Notes under the pieces: generated by a model
Seen by the model: the letters and a program-made list of their open reading frames with translations, nothing else
Told to the model about the DNA's origin: nothing
Databases searched by the model: none
Shown: one piece after another, positions 59,299 to 64,000 of the stretch
Position numbering within the stretch: the first letter of the stretch is position 1
How the letters are laid out: each line of letters begins with the position of its first letter
Program-made: the position numbers and the translations under genes
Source: CAYJDP01 sp964371025
GTDB taxonomy: Bacteria > Bacillota_I > Bacilli_A > RF39 > UBA660
Reading direction: 5' to 3'
Length of the DNA stretch: 64,000 bases
NCBI GenBank assembly: GCA_964371025.1
Contig: CAYJKH010000002.1
Span: 62,001-126,000, forward strand

Positions 59299-60051
59299 AT
59301 GGATATAGTTAAACTTAATATAATAATAAATAATTATCTGGATAAAATGGGAAATGAAAATAATATATTAACAGGAAGTTTATTGTCTGAAGAAGTAAAG
59401 TCATTTTTACAAAAGGACGCAAATCCGTTTTTAATAGGATTAATAGCAGATCAATCAGTTAAAGCAGAAATAGCATGGAGTTTACCTTATAAATTAAAGA
59501 ATCGAATGAATACTTTTGGTTTTATAGATATATTAAATAATTTTTCAATACACGAAATCGAAGATTTTATTAAAATAAAACCAGCTTTGCATAGATTTCC
59601 TAGTAAAATGGCTCAGTACATATATTTAGCTATAAAAGATGTAGTAGAAAAATATGAAGGAGATGCTAGTAATATATGGGTAAATAAAACCGCAAAAGAA
59701 ATAGTAACTAAATTAGAACAGTTTAAAGGTATTAGCCATAAAAAAGCCTCACTTGGAACGCTTTTATTAGTAAGAGATATGAATTTAAAAATTGTTGACA
59801 TGGAAAATATTGATATAGCATATGATGTTCATATAAAAAGAATATTTAAAAGAGTAGGATTAGTAGAAGAAGAAAACGAAGAAAATGTATTGCTAGCTGC
59901 AAGAAAACTTAATCCAATATTCCCGGGTAAATTAACAACATTTTTTTGGGCAATAGGCAGAGACTATTGTTATGCTACTGAACCCAAATGTAAAAGTTGT
60001 CCACTAGGTTATGAATGTAAGGAAAATATAACTGTTAAAGAGAGGTGCTAA
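59299..60051 (+). CDS. nth: Endonuclease III-like iron-sulfur DNA glycosylase
   Basis: 250 residues of the HhH-GPD family. Catalytic HhH region FKGISHKKASLG (Lys as in G-V-G-x-K-T-A) and IAYDVHIKRIF with the conserved Asp (VDTHxxR in Nth). The C-terminal [4Fe-4S] loop C-x6-C-x2-C-x5-C is exact (CYATEPKCKSCPLGYEC). It removes oxidised pyrimidines. N-terminal part is longer and more diverged than typical Nth, and GISHKK is not the standard GVGRKTA, so it may be a distinct subfamily. It is not beside dnaD as in Bacillus. Confidence 0.85.
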   Translation: MDIVKLNIIINNYLDKMGNENNILTGSLLSEEVKSFLQKDANPFLIGLIADQSVKAEIAWSLPYKLKNRMNTFGFIDILNNFSIHEIEDFIKIKPALHRFPSKMAQYIYLAIKDVVEKYEGDASNIWVNKTAKEIVTKLEQFKGISHKKASLGTLLLVRDMNLKIVDMENIDIAYDVHIKRIFKRVGLVEEENEENVLLAARKLNPIFPGKLTTFFWAIGRDYCYATEPKCKSCPLGYECKENITVKERC

Positions 60052-60052
60052 T

Positions 60053-60211
60053 ATGATAGAATTAATAAAAAAAGAAAATATTTCCTCAATAAAATTACAT
60101 GAACAGCTAGGTTTTGTTTATGAGGGTAAAAGTTTGGATGAATATGCTAATGGATACCCTATTAATCATTTAGGATATATTTATAAATCAAAAACTAATA
60201 AAAAAAATTAG
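60053..60211 (+). pseudogene. C-terminal fragment of a GNAT acetyltransferase
   Basis: A 52-codon frame beginning one base after the nth-like stop. It encodes ENISSIKLHEQLGFVYEGKS and GYPINHLGYIYKSK, the terminal helix and strand of GNAT enzymes (pattern N-x-x-S-I-x-L-H-E-K-L-G-F). The acetyl-CoA-binding core and everything N-terminal to it are missing. AGAGGTG precedes its ATG, so it may still be translated, but it cannot be a working acetyltransferase. Probably a deletion remnant that joined the nth-like gene. Confidence 0.75.
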
Positions 60212-60302
60212 TATTATGATATAATACATCAGGTAAACAGAAATTGTTCTATAATAAAAATTAATAACAATGCAAATTTGTTTATAAGAAAAGAGGGAAT
60301 TA

Positions 60303-61517
60303 ATGGTTGTAGAAATTTTAAAAAAATATGGATATCAAGAAAAAGAAATAGCGAAAATTTTAAAAAATGAAAAGATAAATGCTTATCAATCATCAAAATT
60401 AGAAGAAAAGATTAATGAAGTATTTGAATATTTTATAAATAAAAATTATACTGAAAAAGAAATAATAAAAATGACTAAATCATTACCTAGTCTATTCACT
60501 TATAGTATTGAAATGATGGAATATAAAGAAAAGGAAATGGTAGAATTTGGTTATCCAAAGGAACAATTTATAAAAATGAGTAAAATAGTACCGGCGGTTT
60601 TTAGTTATAGCGTTGATAATATTAAAACTAAACAAAAAGATATGGAAGATTTAGGATATAATAAAAAAGAATTTATAAAAATGACTAAAACTTTACCAAC
60701 TATTTTTGGACTTAATATTAAAAATATAAGAGATAAAATTGCTTTTTTGGAAGATATAGGTTATAAAAGAGAAGAAATTCTTAAAATGAGTAAAACATTT
60801 CCAACTTTATTTTCACTAAATACTGAAAAAATAGAGGAAAGACAAAAAGAACTTCTGGAGTTTGGCTATACCCAAGAAGAAGTCTTGAAGATTACAAAAA
60901 CATCTCCAGGAATATTTGGAATTAGTATCGATAAAATAAAAGAAAAAGAAAAATTTATGAAGAAATTGGGATATAGTAAAAAAGATTTTTTGAAAATTGT
61001 TAAAAAACAACCGTCTTTATTAGGCTATAGTATTGAAAATATAAATGAGAAACAAAAATATATGGAAGAATATGGATATGAAAAAGAGAATATATTAAAA
61101 ATGTGTAATTCTTTTCCGACTATTTTTAGTTTAAGTATAGAAAATATCCAAAAAAAACAAAAAGATATAGAAAGTTTAGGATATACAAAAGAAGAAACTA
61201 TTCAAATATGCAAAGGACTTCCAACACTATTTGGTTTGAATATTGAAAATATTAGTAGAAAAGTAAATTATTACAAAAGCATTAATTTAGAAGGAATAAT
61301 TCTAAATAATCCAATGAAGTTAATTCAAAGTATTGAATTAACTCATGCTAGGTATAAATTTTTACAAGAAGAAAAACAAAAAGAGATAACATATGATAAT
61401 TATAATTTACTATTTTATAATCAAGCTAAATTTATAAGTTCTTATAAATATAGTAATAAGGAAATAATGAAAAAATATAAATACGAAGGGGATGATAAAT
61501 TTGTTAATACTAGATAA
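60303..61517 (+). CDS. mTERF-like repeat protein 1
   Basis: 404 residues. N-terminal module ILKKYGYQEKEIAKILKNEK. From about residue 46, eight tandem 35-residue units with consensus (L/F)GYxKEExLKMxKxxPxIFxLSIENIxxKQxxME; the paired helices and conserved P-x-(I/L)-(F/L) are those of mTERF repeats, which form a nucleic-acid-binding solenoid in mitochondria and plastids. A C-terminal module follows: YYKSIN, KLIQSIELTHARYKFL, NLLFYNQAKF, KYKYE. No signal peptide or membrane segment; strongly lysine-rich, consistent with DNA or RNA binding. It is first in an array of four such genes. Repeat call is strong; function is inference. Confidence 0.85.
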   Translation: MVVEILKKYGYQEKEIAKILKNEKINAYQSSKLEEKINEVFEYFINKNYTEKEIIKMTKSLPSLFTYSIEMMEYKEKEMVEFGYPKEQFIKMSKIVPAVFSYSVDNIKTKQKDMEDLGYNKKEFIKMTKTLPTIFGLNIKNIRDKIAFLEDIGYKREEILKMSKTFPTLFSLNTEKIEERQKELLEFGYTQEEVLKITKTSPGIFGISIDKIKEKEKFMKKLGYSKKDFLKIVKKQPSLLGYSIENINEKQKYMEEYGYEKENILKMCNSFPTIFSLSIENIQKKQKDIESLGYTKEETIQICKGLPTLFGLNIENISRKVNYYKSINLEGIILNNPMKLIQSIELTHARYKFLQEEKQKEITYDNYNLLFYNQAKFISSYKYSNKEIMKKYKYEGDDKFVNTR

Positions 61518-61902
61518 ATTATTTGAATATGGAATAAATGAAAGTAATATTCGACATATGATGGAGATAAATCCATATTTAGAAGATGTAACTGATAAAG
61601 AATTTGATGAGAAAATAGAAGTATTAAAAGGTATTAACTGTAGTCATAATCAAATCATTGATATAATTACTAGTAATTCAAATGTTTTATCTCTAAGTAA
61701 TTCAGATTTATATAAATTAATTATATTTTTAAAAGAAATTGGAATTAATTCATTAAATATATTAATTGAATCAAATCCTTTTATCTTAAATTTAGAATTA
61801 TTTGAAATTAAAAATTATTTACAAGAAGAGTTAAAAAGTAAATCAATAAAAGAAGTAGTAGAAAATTTAGAAGATAACCCCATGTTATTTAATGATATGT
61901 AG
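61501..61902 (+). CDS. Short mTERF-related protein (mTERF-like 2)
   Basis: 133 residues if it starts at TTG 61501, which has AAGGGGATGAT at ideal spacing; ATG 61492 overlaps that ribosome site. It overlaps the end of mTERF-like 1 by 17 bp, so the two are coupled. It has three degenerate repeat units: GINESNIRHMMEINPYL, GINCSHNQIIDIITSNSNVL and GINSLNILIESNPFILNLEL, showing the G-I-N/x-x-I-x-x-I-x-x-N-P-x-(I/L)-L pattern. It lacks the N- and C-terminal modules of its larger neighbours and is not lysine-rich. It may be a partner or a shortened paralogue. Confidence 0.68.
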   Translation: MLILDKLFEYGINESNIRHMMEINPYLEDVTDKEFDEKIEVLKGINCSHNQIIDIITSNSNVLSLSNSDLYKLIIFLKEIGINSLNILIESNPFILNLELFEIKNYLQEELKSKSIKEVVENLEDNPMLFNDM

Positions 61903-61912
61903 AAAATAGAGT

Positions 61913-61938
61913 AGAAGAAATTTCATCTTCTTTTTTTT
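61913..61938 (+). terminator. Terminator between the two mTERF-like gene pairs
   Basis: AGAAGA (61913-61918) / TCTTCT (61926-61931), 7-nt loop, T8. Confidence 0.78.
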
Positions 61939-61940
61939 AG

Positions 61941-61960
61941 TACATGTGGTATAATATGTA
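61941..61960 (+). promoter_or_regulatory. Extended -10 promoter of mTERF-like 3
   Basis: TG-G-TATAAT with the -10 at 61950-61955. TACAT (61941-61945) and ATGTA (61956-61960) frame it as a short inverted repeat, which may be chance. A -35 would fall in the preceding terminator. Confidence 0.55.
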
Positions 61961-61984
61961 ACCATAACAAAAGGGGGATAATAT

Positions 61985-63145
61985 ATGAACAAAGAGATAG
62001 AAAATAAATTGTATCATGATATGTGTAAGGGAATAATATTAAAAAAATATGGATATGGTGAATTAGAAATTAAAAAAATTTTATCTAACAAAATAGTTAG
62101 TAGCTATACTATTGATATATTTTTAGATAATTTAAAAGAAAAAATAATATATTTAACAGGAGGAGGATACAAAAAGAAAGATATTTTAAAAATAACATCT
62201 CAATGGCCTGAATTACTAGAATTAAACATAGAGGATATAAAAGAAAAACAAAATGATCTTTTAGAATTTGGATATACTAAAAAAGAGTTAATAAAAATTA
62301 GTAAAACAGTTCCATTTATGCTTAATGATAAAATGGATAATATAAAAGAAAAACAACTAGAAATGGAGACAAAAGGCTTTTCAAAAAAGGACTTTTTGAA
62401 AATGACCAAAAAATTCCCATCATTATTATCTCTAAATAATAAAACTACAAATAAAAAATTGGAAGAACTTAAAAATTTAGGATATAGTAAGGATGAAATT
62501 TTAAAAATAGTAAAAGCTTGCCCTTTTATATTTGGTTATAATATTAATAGTATCAAGAATAAACAAGAGAAGATGACAGAACTGGGATATAGTAAGGCAG
62601 AATTTTTAAAAATGAGTATAAAATTCCCTTCTATATTTGTATTATCAGTAGATCATATTAGTGAAAAGCAAGTTGCCTTAGAAAAATTAGGATTTACTAA
62701 AGAATCTTTTTTGAATATTACTAAAAAACAACCTAATGTTTTAAGTTTAAGTGTAGAGAATGTTAAAAATAAACAATCAGATATGAACAAGTTAGGATAT
62801 TCTGAAGAAAAATTTATAGAAATGTGTACTGAATTTCCATATTTATTAGCATACAATATGGATACTATAAGAGAGAAAATAGAATTTTATAAAAGTGTAA
62901 ATATGAAAGCATTTATTGATGAAAAACCAAAACATTTAATCCAAAGTGTTGATGTATCTTATGCTAGATACATGCATCTAAAAGAGCAAAATAGTAATAT
63001 TTGTTCTGATGATTATAATAAATTATTTTATGCTCAAAGTGTATTTAAAAAAATGTATTTGTATGATAACAAAGAGTTAGTAGAAAAGTATCCTTATAGG
63101 AATAGGGATATTTCAAAAGAAAAATTAGGAAAAAGTATATTATGA
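61985..63145 (+). CDS. mTERF-like repeat protein 3
   Basis: 386 residues with the same three-part plan as mTERF-like 1: N-terminal ILKKYGYGELEIKKILSNK, seven 35-residue units (about 55-300; e.g. LGYSKDEILKIVKACPFIFG, LGFTKESFLNITKKQPNVLS), and a C-terminal module FYKSVN, HLIQSVDVSYARYMHL, DDYNKLFYAQSVF, KYPYRN. Very lysine-rich. It has an AAGGGGGAT ribosome site and its stop overlaps the start of mTERF-like 4 (ATGA). No other recognisable domain. Confidence 0.85.
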   Translation: MNKEIENKLYHDMCKGIILKKYGYGELEIKKILSNKIVSSYTIDIFLDNLKEKIIYLTGGGYKKKDILKITSQWPELLELNIEDIKEKQNDLLEFGYTKKELIKISKTVPFMLNDKMDNIKEKQLEMETKGFSKKDFLKMTKKFPSLLSLNNKTTNKKLEELKNLGYSKDEILKIVKACPFIFGYNINSIKNKQEKMTELGYSKAEFLKMSIKFPSIFVLSVDHISEKQVALEKLGFTKESFLNITKKQPNVLSLSVENVKNKQSDMNKLGYSEEKFIEMCTEFPYLLAYNMDTIREKIEFYKSVNMKAFIDEKPKHLIQSVDVSYARYMHLKEQNSNICSDDYNKLFYAQSVFKKMYLYDNKELVEKYPYRNRDISKEKLGKSIL

Positions 63146-64000
63146 TAATTGAAGAAATTTTAAAAAAATATGGATATGGAGAATTAGAAATTAATAAAAT
63201 AATAACAAATAAAACAATTAGTAGTTATTTACCAGAAGATATTGATAATAAAATTCAAAATTCCCTTGAATATTTTATGATGAAAGGGTACACGAAAGAA
63301 GAGTTCATTAGAATTTCCGAGAAAAATCCAAATATAATTTTAATAAGTAATAATAAATTGGATGAAAAACAAAAAAACCTTGAGGAATTTGGATATTCAA
63401 AAGAAGATATTATATACATGAATATAATTTTTCCATATTTGTTTAACTATTCTATTTATAATATTGAACAGAAACAAAAACAATTAGAAAAATATGGATA
63501 TACAAAGGACTTCTTTTTAAAAAACAGTAAAAAACATCCTTCATTAATAAGAATAAGTAACAAAAATTTAAATAGTAAATTTATATATTATATAAATGAA
63601 TTAGGATTTTCAGAACTACAGTTTCAAAAAATGATAAAAAATAATCCAGCAACCCTAAATATTAGTATTGCTAGAATTGATAATAAATTAAGACAGATGT
63701 TATCACTAGGGTATAGTGAAAAAGAAGTTTTAAAACTTATTAAAAAATTCCCATCAATAATAGGGTACAATATTGAAAATGTAGAGATTAAGCAAAAAGA
63801 GTTAGAAAAAATTGGTATTGAAAAAGAAGATTATGTTAAAATAAGTTTATGTTTTCCTTCTGTACTTGGATTATCGACTAATAATATAAAGCAGAAAAAA
63901 AGAGAAATGGAAGAACTAGGTTATGAACCTCATACATTTATAAAAATAATAAAAAGAACTCCTGCTATCTTAGGTTTGAGTATAGAAAATATTAAAAAGA
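63142..64000 (+). CDS. mTERF-like repeat protein 4 (3' end outside window)
   Basis: Begins at ATG 63142, overlapping the previous stop by 4 bp, and stays open to the window end (286 codons). N-terminal module ILKKYGYGELEINKIITNK is nearly identical to that of mTERF-like 3. Then follow 35-residue units: KGYTKEEFIRISEKNPNIIL, FGYSKEDIIYMNIIFPYLFN, YGYTKDFFLKNSKKHPSLIR, LGFSELQFQKMIKNNPATLN, LGYSEKEVLKLIKKFPSIIG, a diverged IGIEKEDYVKISLCFPSVLG and LGYEPHTFIKIIKRTPAILG. The C-terminal module is expected beyond the window. Confidence 0.83.
   Translation, partial: MIIEEILKKYGYGELEINKIITNKTISSYLPEDIDNKIQNSLEYFMMKGYTKEEFIRISEKNPNIILISNNKLDEKQKNLEEFGYSKEDIIYMNIIFPYLFNYSIYNIEQKQKQLEKYGYTKDFFLKNSKKHPSLIRISNKNLNSKFIYYINELGFSELQFQKMIKNNPATLNISIARIDNKLRQMLSLGYSEKEVLKLIKKFPSIIGYNIENVEIKQKELEKIGIEKEDYVKISLCFPSVLGLSTNNIKQKKREMEELGYEPHTFIKIIKRTPAILGLSIENIKK

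Noticed and set aside
59299..60051. MutY (adenine glycosylase)
   Set aside because: Only the HhH-GPD and iron-sulfur parts are present; there is no C-terminal NUDIX-like domain, and the length fits endonuclease III.
1..64000. Mycoplasma-type genetic code (TGA = Trp)
   Set aside because: Several clear genes end at TGA (thioredoxin-like gene at 2155-2157, response regulator at 57173-57175, mTERF-like 3 at 63143-63145) with tightly overlapping next starts, and tryptophans use TGG.
1..64000. Insertion sequences, prophage or integrative element
   Set aside because: No transposase, integrase, phage structural gene, att-like repeat or abrupt composition shift was found; the accessory-looking 55-64 kb part has no mobility gene.

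Overview
This 64 kb window is a chromosomal segment of a very AT-rich, low-GC Gram-positive bacterium (Bacillota, Bacilli side). The evidence is the conserved local gene order (der, hup, cca, dnaD, pbp1A, recU, gpsB, rnpB; rodZ, pgsA, recA, rny; ftsY, ylxM; ytxG/ytxH-like), a T-box leader on tyrS, RNase Y and RNase J, and consensus TTGACA/TATAAT promoters. TGA is a normal stop codon, so this is not the Mycoplasma code. Peptidoglycan genes (murC, murE, a class A PBP, two FemA/B-like transferases, gpsB) show a walled cell. PFOR, phosphoketolase and acetate kinase point to a fermentative anaerobe. My inference is an uncultured gut-type Bacilli lineage of the RF39/Erysipelotrichia neighbourhood; the sequence alone does not prove it.

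Layout. 1-13.5 kb: 3' end of leuS; an arsR-thioredoxin-ccdA redox operon with a palindrome inside its promoter; a CmpB-like membrane protein; rsmE plus two FemA/B-like genes on the minus strand; trmB; a lipoprotein; a disordered acidic protein with ytxG/ytxH-like genes; T-box and tyrS; a SipW-type secreted protein; an anchored beta-propeller-like protein. 13.5-24.9 kb: rpsD with a long leader, thiI, ackA, nrnA, engB, der, hup, cca, dnaD, an MBL-fold hydrolase. 24.9-38.9 kb: pbp1A-recU, gpsB-rnpB, rodZ-pgsA, SOS-controlled recA, murE, rny, rnj, ftsY-ylxM-murC. 38.9-55.4 kb: HerA-like ATPase, tRNA-Leu(CAA), a lipoprotein, an RlmK-like methyltransferase, a membrane protein with tandem 42-bp repeats followed by a signal peptidase homologue that has lost its catalytic serine, PFOR, cardiolipin synthase, a candidate structured RNA, phosphoketolase, recG. 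55.4-64 kb is the most accessory-looking part: a candidate sRNA, an orphan protein, a two-component system with an 11-bp-period direct repeat in its promoter, an endonuclease III-like glycosylase, a broken GNAT fragment, then at least four adjacent genes for mTERF-like 35-residue-repeat proteins running off the window.

Most of the window is housekeeping: translation, RNA decay, DNA repair, cell wall growth and acetate-forming fermentation. The best candidates for undescribed biology are the bacterial mTERF-like array (60.3-64.0 kb) with its shared N- and C-terminal modules, the structured RNA with terminator at about 50.68-50.82 kb (minus strand), the C-rich sRNA at about 55.42-55.52 kb, and the repeat protein/pseudo-signal-peptidase pair at 43.1-45.0 kb. 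No insertion sequence, prophage, CRISPR array or rRNA gene was seen.
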